From GCA-002708315 sp964460905 (GTDB lineage: Bacteria; Bacteroidota; Bacteroidia; Bacteroidales; F082), in contig CAYWRM010000007.1 in the NCBI GenBank assembly GCA_964460905.1, forward strand, positions 1 to 64,000: a DNA stretch of 64,000 nt, given 5' to 3'. A model generated the notes under the pieces. The model saw nothing but the letters and a program-made list of their open reading frames with translations. It was not told the origin of the DNA and did no database searches. Position numbers and translations under genes: made by a program. The first letter of the stretch is position 1, and the number at the start of each line of letters is the position of its first letter. Shown here in pieces: positions 18,995-27,631 of the stretch.

Positions 18995-19072
18995 GTTAGG
19001 AAGTAGCAGCTAAGAACTGAGAGCCAGGATATAGGAACTGTTGTTGATGCATGAAACTTTAAACCTATAACC

Positions 19073-19831
19073 TTAAAGCTGAAATTTTAAACCATCAAAA
19101 GCAATTCTAACTCCATCCGGAAGTTCTTTTTCGATTTCTTTATGAAACCCCATTAAATGACTAACATGAGTTAAATAAGCTTGTTCGGGTTGTACAAATT
19201 CAATCACTTTAAGTGCTTCCTCCAGATTATAATGGGATGGGTGCTTTTCCTTTCTTAATGCATTTATAACCAACGTGGTACATCCATCCAGTTTTGCTAG
19301 TGAAGATGGTGGAATATAGTTAGTGTCAGTTATATAGGCAAAACTACCAATTCTAAAACCCATAACTTGTATGTTATAATGGAGAGCTCTAATTGGAGTA
19401 ATTACAATATTGTTAATAGTAAAATCATTATCATCAATTGATACGAGGTTGTATTTTGGTAACCCCGGATAATTATTGTTAAATGCATATGAAAACTCCC
19501 TTTTAATTTCTTGTTGGTCAAACTCAGTGGCATATATATCCATTGGTTTTTTAGTAAGATAATTAAACGATCTTACATCATCTAAACCGGCAATATGATC
19601 ACGGTGTGAATGGGTGATAATTATAGCATCTAGTTTTTGAACGTTTTCACGTAACATTTGATAACGAAAGTCAGGACCTGCATCAATACTTAATACTGTA
19701 TCATCCACCTCTATAAGTGCTGATGTGCGAAGACGATGATCTTTTGTATCACCATGTAAACATACATCACACTTGCAAGCTGGTACCGGTATTCCTTGTG
19801 ATGTTCCTGTTCCTAAGAATGTTACAATCAT
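19073..19831 (-). CDS. PhnP-like metallo-beta-lactamase-fold phosphodiesterase
   Basis: A 252-residue hydrolase with the metal-binding motif THSHRDHIAGLDD and further metal ligands in SIDAGPDFR and AYLTHVSHLMG. Near the N-terminus, GTGTSQGIPVPACKCDVCLHG has the glycine-rich opening and CxCxxC zinc knuckle of PhnP-type cyclic phosphodiesterases. That family opens cyclic phosphates such as phosphoribosyl 1,2-cyclic phosphate. No phosphonate (phn) genes are present, so the physiological substrate is open. It is divergent from the DUF6913-dapA pair across a 110-base promoter region. Confidence 0.82.
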   Translation of the reverse strand: MIVTFLGTGTSQGIPVPACKCDVCLHGDTKDHRLRTSALIEVDDTVLSIDAGPDFRYQMLRENVQKLDAIIITHSHRDHIAGLDDVRSFNYLTKKPMDIYATEFDQQEIKREFSYAFNNNYPGLPKYNLVSIDDNDFTINNIVITPIRALHYNIQVMGFRIGSFAYITDTNYIPPSSLAKLDGCTTLVINALRKEKHPSHYNLEEALKVIEFVQPEQAYLTHVSHLMGFHKEIEKELPDGVRIAFDGLKFQL

Positions 19832-19908
19832 ATTAAGACATAATAATTAAAATTTCAAAGGTAGTTGATAAACTTTATCTACTCTACCCAATTGAAACTA
19901 TTTCTTTA

Positions 19909-19916
19909 TAATTTTG
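19909..19916 (+). promoter_or_regulatory. candidate -7 box for the DUF6913-dapA pair
   Basis: TAATTTTG matches TAnnTTTG and lies 25 bases before the TTG start of the DUF6913 gene. A TTG at 19892-19894 is the nearest upstream -33 candidate, but the spacer of 14 bases is shorter than usual. Confidence 0.35.
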
Positions 19917-19941
19917 TATTCTTAAATTAATAACAATAAAA

Positions 19942-20487
19942 TTGGGTTTTAATAATAGCATAAAGGAATCGATTGTAAGATTAATGAGCAGTATTAGGCC
20001 CTATAGTGAGCAACTACCATCTGGAAAATTGGTAAATATAGAGAATGATAGTATTTTGCTTGTATTCAATTATTCAACAAAACAAGATTTAAATAGAATT
20101 ATAACCCTAGTGAAAAATGCAAGAGAATATTTAAAAAATATTTCTGTTTTAGCTTTCAATAAAAAAGGTGATAAAATTATTACTAAATCTGATGGAGATT
20201 TATTGCTAGTAAGTTTGTATGATTTTAATTTAATAGGAAAAGGAAAAAAAAGATTAGCAAACTGGTTAGAGGATCATAGCTTTGGTATTCTCATTAGCTT
20301 TTTTGATAAAAGTGACTCGTTTTATGATAATATAATTTCAAGTATTTCATCTGAATTTAAATCAGGAATATATCATGCAAAAAATGTTAATTTATTTGAT
20401 TTAACAATTAGTCAGAAGGAAAAAGATTACAATAAACAACTTGAAATTTTTCTTCATTATATAAATACACTAAATATTAACGGATGA
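19942..20487 (+). CDS. DUF6913-like conserved protein
   Basis: A 181-residue cytoplasmic protein without signal peptide or membrane segment. Its pattern (SLYDFNLIGKGKKRL near residue 95, then FGILISFFDKSDSFYDN and SGIYHAKNVNLFDLTI) fits the DUF6913 proteins often found directly before dapA in Bacteroidota. The function is unknown. The frame opens with TTG at 19942; the first ATG is at 19984, inside what looks like conserved sequence, so the TTG is used here with reservation. The last four bases overlap the dapA start (ATGA), so the two are translationally coupled. Confidence 0.7.
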   Translation: MGFNNSIKESIVRLMSSIRPYSEQLPSGKLVNIENDSILLVFNYSTKQDLNRIITLVKNAREYLKNISVLAFNKKGDKIITKSDGDLLLVSLYDFNLIGKGKKRLANWLEDHSFGILISFFDKSDSFYDNIISSISSEFKSGIYHAKNVNLFDLTISQKEKDYNKQLEIFLHYINTLNING

Positions 20488-21371
20488 AAACTAATATAGC
20501 AGGAACAGGAGTTGCCATTGTGACACCATTTCTTACAAATGGGGAGATTGATTATAAAAATTTAGAAGCTTTTTTAAATAATATTATTGATAATGAGGTT
20601 GATTTCATCGTGGCGTTGGGAACCACAAGTGAAGCAGTAACACTTACTTCTGATGAAAAAACGGAAGTAATGCGATACGTTTTAAAGGTTGTTAATAACA
20701 GGGTTCCAATAGTAATGGGGATAGGTGGTAATAATACAAAAGCTGTTGTTGAGGAAATACAAAATACTGATTTTAAGGGAATTTCTGCAATTTTATCAGT
20801 AGCACCTTATTATAATAAACCAAATCAAAGAGGAATATATGCACATTTTAAAGCTATAGCTGAAAGTAGTATTGTTCCGGTAATACTGTATAATGTACCA
20901 GGCAGAACCAGCTCAAATATTGCTGCCGAAACAACAATAAAACTTGCTAAAGATTTTGATAATATTATCGCTGTAAAAGAAGCTTCTGGTGATTTGGGTC
21001 AAGTTATGGAAATAATAAATAATAAACCTGATGGATTTTCGGTATTTTCGGGAGATGATGCCTTAACGTTTCCAATGATTGCACTTGGTGCCGAAGGAGT
21101 TATTTCTGTTGTTGCTAATGCTTTTCCTAAAGATTTTTCAATGATGGTTGATTATGCACTAAAAAGCAATAATATAGAAGCCTCAAAAATTCATTATGGA
21201 TTACTAGAAATTATTAATTTATTATTTACAGATGGAAATCCGGCGGGAGTTAAGGCTGCTCTTGAAATATTGGGTATAATGGGTAATAATCTCAGGTTGC
21301 CAATGGTTCCAATTGCTCATGAAGTTTATTTAAGTTTAGCAGATGCTATTGAAAATTATAATAAAGAATAA
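20484..21371 (+). CDS. dapA: 4-hydroxy-tetrahydrodipicolinate synthase
   Basis: DapA condenses pyruvate with aspartate semialdehyde, the first step of the diaminopimelate/lysine branch. At 295 residues the length is standard. Visible marks are GTGVAIVTPF at the N-terminus, the GTTSEAVTLTSDE loop containing the threonine pair, PYYNKPNQRG, the catalytic tyrosine in LYNVPGRTSSN and the Schiff-base lysine in AVKEASGD. The gene overlaps the DUF6913 gene by four bases. No other dap gene is adjacent. Confidence 0.96.
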   Translation: MKTNIAGTGVAIVTPFLTNGEIDYKNLEAFLNNIIDNEVDFIVALGTTSEAVTLTSDEKTEVMRYVLKVVNNRVPIVMGIGGNNTKAVVEEIQNTDFKGISAILSVAPYYNKPNQRGIYAHFKAIAESSIVPVILYNVPGRTSSNIAAETTIKLAKDFDNIIAVKEASGDLGQVMEIINNKPDGFSVFSGDDALTFPMIALGAEGVISVVANAFPKDFSMMVDYALKSNNIEASKIHYGLLEIINLLFTDGNPAGVKAALEILGIMGNNLRLPMVPIAHEVYLSLADAIENYNKE

Positions 21372-21432
21372 ATATTCGTACAACCTAGTTTATAAAAAAG
21401 TTGTCAAAGTATCAAACAATTAATTATTAAAG

Positions 21433-23757
21433 ATGAAGAAAATAATTTTATTATTTATAACAGTATTACTTTCAAATTTAACTTTTGGGCAGGGGGATAT
21501 AGTTTCTGCACAACAAACCCTTAAAGATAGGGGAGAAGTATATTTTAAATTCAATTTGTCGGATGAAGAATTATTCAACAAAGACATAATAGAACTTTCA
21601 ACCATTATTTCCATTGATCGAGTTGATGGTAATGAGTTATTTGCATATGCCAATGCTGGTGAGTTTGGTGAATTTGTTAATTTTAATATTGATTTTGAGG
21701 TGCTTACACCCCCTTCGATGATGTACAAGTCAATTCTGGAAAACGCCTTATCTACGCGTAATACAGATGATTGGGATTATTACCCGTCGTATGATGAATA
21801 CATTAATATTATGAATCAGTTTTCACTGGACTATCCTGACTTGTGTGAAGTTGTTAATATTGGATATAGTGGTGACGGTAGAGAATTATTGTTCATTCAT
21901 ATAAATAACAATCTCGGTGTTGATCAAAACGAACCTGAATTTATGTATACAGCAACAATGCATGGTGATGAAGTTACAGGTTATGTGCTTATGCTTAGAT
22001 ATATTGATTATTTGCTACAGAATTATGGTACAAACTCTGAAATAACTAATCTTGTTGATAATATCGACATTTGGATAAATCCACTTGCAAATCCTGATGG
22101 AACATATGCTGGTGGCAATAATTCTGTTTGGGGAGCAACCAGATATAATGCTAATTATGTTGATCTAAACAGAAATTATGCTGATCCCGAAGATGGCCCA
22201 CATCCTGATGGCAATGCATATCAGATTGAAACATTAGCTTTTATGGATTTTGCGGAAGAACATGACTTTGTTATGTCGAGTAACCTACATGGAGGAGCAG
22301 AGGTTCTTAATTATCCATGGGATACATGGGCACAACTTTCTGCCGATAACGATTGGTGGGTTTTTGTGTGTAGAGAATATGCGGATACTGTTCATGCCAA
22401 TGCACCTTCGGGCTATCTAACAGATTATAATGATGGAATTACAAATGGATATGCATGGTATTCAATTAGTGGTGGGCGACAGGATTATATGAACTATTTT
22501 CATAGCTGCAGGGAAATGACATTAGAGATTTCGTCGGATAAAATGCCGCAAGAGAGTCAATTGCCTGGTTTCTGGGAGTACAATTATCGTTCATTTAAAA
22601 ATTATATGGGGCAATCGTTATATGGTTTTTCAGGCATAGTGACTAATTCGGTTACAGGTAATCCAGTTAGGGCAAAGGTGTTTGTGGAAAATCATGATAT
22701 GGATAGCACATGGGTTTTTTCGCAGCAAGAGACTGGTAGTTATCACAGGCCAATAAAGACTGGAACGTATGATGTTACTTTTTCAGCATTTGGTTACAAT
22801 GCTCAAACTATTGAAGATATTGTTATTGTTGATTATTCAACTCTTAATTTAGATGTGGAATTAGAACCATATTCTGCATTAACTGCAGATTTTTATGCTT
22901 CGTCAACAGTTGTTCCTACAGGAAATAGCATTGATTTCTTTAATGAATCCTGGGGAAGCAATATTGTTTCATGGTTATGGACCTTTGAAGGAGGTGAACC
23001 TTCTACTTCTCATGAAGAAAATCCTGTTGGGATAGTTTATGAAAATTCCGGCGAGTATGATGTAACATTAGTTGTTAGCAATATGATTGGTGATTCTGAC
23101 ACAAAAGTTCGTGAAAATTATATAAGTGTAATGGAGATATATAATATGGATAATGAAACTATAACTACCTGTGATGCATTATTTTTTGACACTGGAGGTA
23201 AAGATTCTAATTATTCAGATGATGAGGATCTTACAATGACATTTTTTCCTTTTATGTCTAACTCAGTTATAAGGATGGAATTTGTTGAGTTTAGTGTTGA
23301 AGATCAGGCTACTTGTGATTATGATTATATGGAGGTTTTTGACGGTACAGATATTAATGCCCCATTAATAGGTACCTGGTGTGGGACAAACAGTCCTGGA
23401 ACTTTAATTGCAAGTAACGATCAAGGTGCTCTTACAGTTTTTTTTCATTCAGATAATAACGTAACACTATCAGGTTGGGAAGCCATTATTTCATGTGATT
23501 CAAATGTGGGTATACTAAATAGTGAGGAAACTTCTATTTCTATATATCCTAATCCAGCCAATAACGAATTAAATATCATGGCTTATGATGAAATCATGGA
23601 TTTTATTATTTCAGATATTAGGGGACGCGTGATATATAAAATTGACAATATTTTTGGTAAACTCAGTATCAATATAAGTGATTTTGATGCAGGAATATAT
23701 TTGGTGTCATATAAACACAACGGAAGTGTTATTACTAAAAAAGTAGTGAAAAATTAA
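21433..23757 (+). CDS. secreted M14 zinc carboxypeptidase with PKD, CUB and T9SS sorting domains
   Basis: A 774-residue exported protease. The signal peptide ends at LTFGQ (residues 1-19). The M14 domain has the zinc motif HGDE (His177, Glu180), the third ligand in NLHGGAEVLNYPW and the catalytic glutamate in REMTLEIS. A short carboxypeptidase-regulatory-like beta domain follows (GFSGIVTNSVTGNPVRAKV). Then come a PKD domain (WLWTFEGGEP to YDVTLVVSN), a CUB-like domain (CDYDYMEVFDG to CGTNSPG), and a type IX sorting domain starting SIYPNPANNELNI and ending KKVVKN. It should cross the outer membrane by T9SS and be released or anchored outside, feeding peptide uptake. The gene is monocistronic. 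Confidence 0.93.
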   Translation: MKKIILLFITVLLSNLTFGQGDIVSAQQTLKDRGEVYFKFNLSDEELFNKDIIELSTIISIDRVDGNELFAYANAGEFGEFVNFNIDFEVLTPPSMMYKSILENALSTRNTDDWDYYPSYDEYINIMNQFSLDYPDLCEVVNIGYSGDGRELLFIHINNNLGVDQNEPEFMYTATMHGDEVTGYVLMLRYIDYLLQNYGTNSEITNLVDNIDIWINPLANPDGTYAGGNNSVWGATRYNANYVDLNRNYADPEDGPHPDGNAYQIETLAFMDFAEEHDFVMSSNLHGGAEVLNYPWDTWAQLSADNDWWVFVCREYADTVHANAPSGYLTDYNDGITNGYAWYSISGGRQDYMNYFHSCREMTLEISSDKMPQESQLPGFWEYNYRSFKNYMGQSLYGFSGIVTNSVTGNPVRAKVFVENHDMDSTWVFSQQETGSYHRPIKTGTYDVTFSAFGYNAQTIEDIVIVDYSTLNLDVELEPYSALTADFYASSTVVPTGNSIDFFNESWGSNIVSWLWTFEGGEPSTSHEENPVGIVYENSGEYDVTLVVSNMIGDSDTKVRENYISVMEIYNMDNETITTCDALFFDTGGKDSNYSDDEDLTMTFFPFMSNSVIRMEFVEFSVEDQATCDYDYMEVFDGTDINAPLIGTWCGTNSPGTLIASNDQGALTVFFHSDNNVTLSGWEAIISCDSNVGILNSEETSISIYPNPANNELNIMAYDEIMDFIISDIRGRVIYKIDNIFGKLSINISDFDAGIYLVSYKHNGSVITKKVVKN

Positions 23758-23893
23758 GAAAGAGTATTACTGAGGGTCTTTATTAATGCTGGCGATATTT
23801 TTATTTGGAATTTATTAAGAGACAAATCTGTAATTTCTTTGCATTGCTCCCAAAAGTGAATGGATTTCTAATCACCATTCACCTATTTATGAA

Positions 23894-24724
23894 TTACCAT
23901 GAAATAAATAATTCATTTCTAAGTAATACGCGGAAAGATATTAACACAATAACTGCCGCTATAATAAGTACTGCAGAAATGCCAATGTATCTGTCTTCTT
24001 CATCAAAATAAAGAGTTTCCATTTTGTTAACTCTTCCAACAATGAAAATTAATATCATCCCGAGGCTTATCCATGAGTATGCTTCCTGAAATAGAATCCG
24101 TGGAAGGAAAAACCCCATATAGATTATTGTGCCAAGAACAAATGGCACAATTATCTGAGCTGTAATAAAATAAGGAAAGTTCTTTACATCAAGTTTATTA
24201 AAGTATGAATTAGCTGAAATTGCAGCCGGTTTAGACATTATATATGCTGTACCTAACAATCCAAGAAAACCAAAAAGAGCAACAAGCATTTTAGATGTAT
24301 CGGTCATGTACATCCAGTTAAAAACATGTCCAACACCTTTTTTAAATATATTTCCAATTAGTAGTCCTCCAAAAAAGAAGTTAAATGAATGAAGTGTGAA
24401 CCACATGAAGAATGTTTTTAGTCTGGCAGGCTCTTCAACTAGCGACCAAAAAGCAACTAAAGAAATTAATCCTAGAACAAAAATTAAAATTGGTCCTGAA
24501 CTATAAATCAACTTTACCGAATCATGAGTCCACTCGTATGGTTCAATATAGAAGTTAATTATATTCCAGTCGAAGCCCATGTCATAATTGTAGCTACTGG
24601 CAATAATTATTTTTATAAAATGGTTTAGATAAAAAATAAGTAGGAACGCCAGCACATACGATGCTGTTGAATTAGTTGCTATAATCCAAAAGTTAGTTTT
24701 ACTAAGATTAAAATTAGACTTCAT
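23894..24724 (-). CDS. conserved polytopic membrane protein of unknown function
   Basis: A 276-residue protein with about seven hydrophobic segments (near residues 15-38, 73-95, 103-125, 143-163, 186-208, 212-232 and 248-266). There is no recognised catalytic or transport motif. Charged or aromatic groups that might matter are VEEPARLKTFFMWFTLHSFNF-like residues at helix ends (about 92-112) and the YFDEEDRYIG loop near 240. It follows the acyltransferase gene on the same strand by 40 bases and may be co-transcribed with it, which would suggest a membrane-lipid role; this is speculation. I do not recognise the family. Confidence 0.65.
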   Translation of the reverse strand: MKSNFNLSKTNFWIIATNSTASYVLAFLLIFYLNHFIKIIIASSYNYDMGFDWNIINFYIEPYEWTHDSVKLIYSSGPILIFVLGLISLVAFWSLVEEPARLKTFFMWFTLHSFNFFFGGLLIGNIFKKGVGHVFNWMYMTDTSKMLVALFGFLGLLGTAYIMSKPAAISANSYFNKLDVKNFPYFITAQIIVPFVLGTIIYMGFFLPRILFQEAYSWISLGMILIFIVGRVNKMETLYFDEEDRYIGISAVLIIAAVIVLISFRVLLRNELFISW

Positions 24725-24764
24725 ATATTATAATACTATGGAAGTAATTTATCTTAAAATAACT

Positions 24765-26012
24765 TTATACTGCTGTTTTTTCCTTAAACTCATTTAAATA
24801 TTCTTTATTCTCAAGTTTATGTTTAACGTCAGCAAATGCACTTATTGTGTATTCTACATCTTCCAGAGTATGTATAGCTGTGGGAATTAGCCTTAGTAGT
24901 ATTATTCCTTTTGGCACAACAGGGTACGCAACAATAGAGCAAAATATATCATAATTTTCACGAAGGTCGTATGCAATTTGGGTTGCTTCAGGAACACTAC
25001 CATTAAGCATCACGGGAGTTACAGGCGACTGAGTGTTGCCAATATTAATACCGTTTTTACGAAGCCCGTCTTGTAGTGCATTAACAATTGTCCATAATTG
25101 ATTTTTGAGTTCAGGTTTTGTTCTTAGAAGTTCAAGTCTTTTTAATGCACCTATTACCATCGGCATTGGCAACGATTTAGCAAATATTTGTGAACGCATG
25201 TTGTATTTTAAGAATTTAATAACTTCTTTTTTTGCAGCTACAAATCCTCCAATTCCAGCCATTGACTTTGCAAATGTTCCAAAATATATATCAACATCAT
25301 CTTGAAGACCAAAATGCTCATCTGTACCAGCACCTGTTGGTCCCATGGTTCCAAAGCCGTGTGCATCATCAATAAATAATCTGAAATTAAACTTCTTTTT
25401 TAATGCAACAATTTCTGGAAGGTTACCAAGATCTCCCGACATACCATATACACCTTCAGTTATCAATAGTATACCTCCACCAGTTTTTTCAACAATTTTT
25501 GTCGCCCTTTCAAGTTCTTTTTCAAGGTTTTGAATATTATTATGTGGATAAACAAAGCGTTTACCAAAATGCAGACGCATACCATCAATTATACAGGCAT
25601 GTGCTTCCGAATCATATACAATTACGTCTTTACGATCAACCATTGAGTTTATTATAGAAACCATACCTTGATATCCATAATTAAGTAGGTATGAAGATTC
25701 TCTGCCTACAAAATCAGCAAGTTCACGTTCAAGTTGCTCATGCTCACTTGTTTGCCCTGACATCATACGTGCGCCCATTGGATATGCCATTCCCCACTCA
25801 GCAGCAGCCTCTGCATCAGTTTTCCTAACTTCAGGGTGATTTGCCAATCCTAGGTAATTATTTAAACTCCAGATGAGTCTTCTTTTACCCTCAAATTGCA
25901 TATAGTTAGATATTTCACCTTCAAGTTTTGGGAACATAAAATACCCTTCTGATTGTTCAGCATATTTACCTAGTGGGCCTAAATTAACAACGCATTTGTC
26001 AAAAACATCCAT
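24765..26012 (-). CDS. PLP-dependent alpha-oxoamine synthase (Spt/cysteate acyltransferase type)
   Basis: The enzyme belongs to the family that condenses an acyl thioester with an amino acid (KBL, BioF, serine palmitoyltransferase). It is 415 residues from the ATG at 26012 (MDVFDKCVVNLGPLG); upstream ATGs at 26036 and 26060 are possible. Key blocks are SLNNYLGLANHPEV, GARMMSGQTSEHEQLE, the aspartate in FIDDAHGFGTMG and the PLP lysine in GTFAKSMAGIGG. The GPLGKYAEQSEGYFMFPKLEGE opening is typical of Bacteroidota enzymes making sphingoid or sulfonolipid (capnine) bases. Serine versus cysteate cannot be told from sequence alone. Threonine catabolism (Kbl) is less likely because no tdh is adjacent. 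Confidence 0.8.
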   Translation of the reverse strand: MDVFDKCVVNLGPLGKYAEQSEGYFMFPKLEGEISNYMQFEGKRRLIWSLNNYLGLANHPEVRKTDAEAAAEWGMAYPMGARMMSGQTSEHEQLERELADFVGRESSYLLNYGYQGMVSIINSMVDRKDVIVYDSEAHACIIDGMRLHFGKRFVYPHNNIQNLEKELERATKIVEKTGGGILLITEGVYGMSGDLGNLPEIVALKKKFNFRLFIDDAHGFGTMGPTGAGTDEHFGLQDDVDIYFGTFAKSMAGIGGFVAAKKEVIKFLKYNMRSQIFAKSLPMPMVIGALKRLELLRTKPELKNQLWTIVNALQDGLRKNGINIGNTQSPVTPVMLNGSVPEATQIAYDLRENYDIFCSIVAYPVVPKGIILLRLIPTAIHTLEDVEYTISAFADVKHKLENKEYLNEFKEKTAV

Positions 26013-26164
26013 AATAATATTTGATTTAGATTTCATGCAAAAGTATATAATTCCTTTCATGGTACATAGGAAACAATAAAAAAGATATAAAAACCAAGAG
26101 CTAGGAATTAAGCATAAGAGTTGGTCCTAAATCTTTATCATGTACTCTTAAAATATTAAAGTAT

Positions 26165-26382
26165 GTTATTAATTAGTGTCAAATTAAAAATATATAATAG
26201 TTGTAATATTTTGACAAATAATAACATATTATACTTTGAGCGCCTTTGTGATGTACTTTGAGCATCTTTGTGGTAAAATTTTAACCATGAACCTGCCTTC
26301 CGGCAGGCAAGGTAACACAAAGGAAAAAATATAATTGTTAACTGACTGACTTTTACAAACAATTACCACACTGATTAGTTAC
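26165..26382. mobile_element. MITE-like element, copy 1 (218 bp)
   Basis: The element starts GTTATTAATTAGTGT and ends ACACTGATTAGTTAC; the ends are inverted repeats agreeing at 12 of 15 positions. The left flank AAGTAT (26159-26164) recurs directly after the right end (26383-26388), and with the following GTTA the direct repeat is 10 bases, suggesting a target duplication. The interior is close to copy 2 at 54778-54999, including the TTTGACAAATAATAACA and CTTTGAGCGCCTTTGTG stretches, except for a replaced centre at about 26287-26310. No coding capacity is present, so movement would need a transposase from elsewhere. It sits 93 bases upstream of bamD. Confidence 0.75.
26292..26307. repeat. GC-rich palindrome inside MITE copy 1
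   Basis: CCTGCC and GGCAGG form a 6-bp stem around TTCC, in sharp contrast to the AT-rich surroundings. Copy 2 of the element lacks it, having an ACGAAGGATCACC stretch instead. Similar CCTGCC/GGCAGG palindromes occur at 35108-35122 and 49848-49870, so a separate small repeat family seems to have been exchanged into this element. Confidence 0.6.
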
Positions 26383-26440
26383 AAGTATGTTAAAGTCTTA
26401 TAAAATTGTAGATTAATATAATATTGACATAATAAATTCG

Positions 26441-26471
26441 TTTTGTACTTCAATAAATTATTATACTTTTG
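26441..26471 (+). promoter_or_regulatory. Bacteroidota-type promoter for bamD
   Basis: TTTTG (26441-26445) and TACTTTTG (26464-26471) match the -33 TTTG and -7 TAnnTTTG elements, with an 18-base spacer. The bamD ATG follows 4 bases after the -7 box, so the leader would be extremely short or absent, or transcription starts further upstream. This arrangement is the best-formed promoter in this part of the window. Confidence 0.5.
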
Positions 26472-26475
26472 CAGC

Positions 26476-27276
26476 ATGCTTAAAAAAATAGTTTTTTTTA
26501 CTTTAGTGACTGGTCTAGTGATCTTTAGCTTTGCTTGTAATAACTACTCAAAAATTATTAAGGGTGGTAATAATGAGATGAAGTATGAAACCGGAGTAGA
26601 TTTATACGAGAAAGGTGATTTTAGTAAGGCTTTGCAGTTTTTTGATATACTTAGAGCAGTTCATAGGGGAACTGAAAAAGGTGAGAAACTAACTTATTAT
26701 ACGGCAAACTGTTATTTTCAGATGAAGGATTATCAAATTGCGAGTTATTACTACCAACAATATGTTCAAATGTACCCAAGGAGCGAACATGCTGAAGAAT
26801 GTGCATTTTTAACTGCGTATTGTAATTATCTTGAATCCCCAAGGCCAAGTCTCGATCAAACAAATACATACATAGCTTTAAGGGAATTGCAGTCATTTAT
26901 TGATATGTATCCCGGTAGTGAGACTAAAGTTGCGGAGGCTCATCGTTTGATGGATGATTTGAGAGCAAAGCTGGAAGTAAAGAGTTACAATACTGGTATG
27001 CTTTACTACAAAATGGGAGATTATCAGGCTGCTATAACATCATTTGAAAACCTGTTAGAGGACTACCCCGATACAGATTTTAAAGAAGAAATATTATACT
27101 CTATAACTAAGGCATATTTTACCTATGCCGAAAAGAGTATTAGATCTAAAAAGTATGAACGTTACGAAAAAACTATAGAATCGTATAATAACCTTCTCTA
27201 TTTATATCCTGAAAGTGAATACTTACTGGAAGTTGAGGATATTAGTGAAAGTGCTCACAATAATTTGAAGAATTAA
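26476..27276 (+). CDS. bamD: outer membrane assembly lipoprotein BamD
   Basis: BamD is the essential lipoprotein partner of BamA in inserting beta-barrels into the outer membrane. The protein is 266 residues from the ATG at 26476. A lipoprotein signal ends FSFAC (Cys about 17), followed by TPR-like repeats such as YEKGDFSKALQFFDIL, MKDYQIASYYYQQYVQMYP and MGDYQAAITSFENLLEDYP. The upstream in-frame start at 26443 would put extra polar residues before the signal and is rejected. It begins the run bamD-rpoZ-coaBC-porD with gaps of 12, 7 and 5 bases. A MITE copy lies just upstream. Confidence 0.93.
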   Translation: MLKKIVFFTLVTGLVIFSFACNNYSKIIKGGNNEMKYETGVDLYEKGDFSKALQFFDILRAVHRGTEKGEKLTYYTANCYFQMKDYQIASYYYQQYVQMYPRSEHAEECAFLTAYCNYLESPRPSLDQTNTYIALRELQSFIDMYPGSETKVAEAHRLMDDLRAKLEVKSYNTGMLYYKMGDYQAAITSFENLLEDYPDTDFKEEILYSITKAYFTYAEKSIRSKKYERYEKTIESYNNLLYLYPESEYLLEVEDISESAHNNLKN

Positions 27277-27288
27277 TAACTTTACCAA

Positions 27289-27624
27289 ATGGACTACAAA
27301 AAGATTAAAACAGAAACAACTGCCATCACTCGTAAAAAGGAGAAATTTTATGATCACACAGGCAATATTTATGAAACAGTAGTTGTTCTGTCGAAACGTG
27401 CTAATCAAATAGGGCATGAAATCAAAAAAGAGTTAGATCAAAAAATTGAAGAGTTTGCTCCTGCAACCGATAACCTTGAAGAGGTTTTTGAAAACAGAGA
27501 ACAAATTGAGATAGCTCGTTTTTACGAAGGTTTGCCAAAACCTACATTGCTTGCTGTTAATGAATTTCTTAACGGTGAAGTGTATATCAGGAATCCTCAT
27601 AAGGAAGAAGAAGCTAGTTTTTAA
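27289..27624 (+). CDS. rpoZ: RNA polymerase omega subunit, Rpb6-like
   Basis: A 111-residue subunit that stabilises the beta-prime subunit. TGNIYETVVVLSKRANQIG near residues 24-42 matches the Rpb6/omega helix (the VVVLSKRANQI core). The acidic middle and the ARFYEGLPKPTLLAVNEFLNG tail are typical of the Bacteroidota version. The location between bamD and coaBC is the conserved context in this phylum. No internal anomaly was seen. Confidence 0.9.
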   Translation: MDYKKIKTETTAITRKKEKFYDHTGNIYETVVVLSKRANQIGHEIKKELDQKIEEFAPATDNLEEVFENREQIEIARFYEGLPKPTLLAVNEFLNGEVYIRNPHKEEEASF

Positions 27625-27631
27625 GGATTTT

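Noticed and set aside
26156..26362. Minus-strand frame of 68 codons inside MITE copy 1
   Set aside because: It is made by the repeat sequence and does not persist in copy 2.
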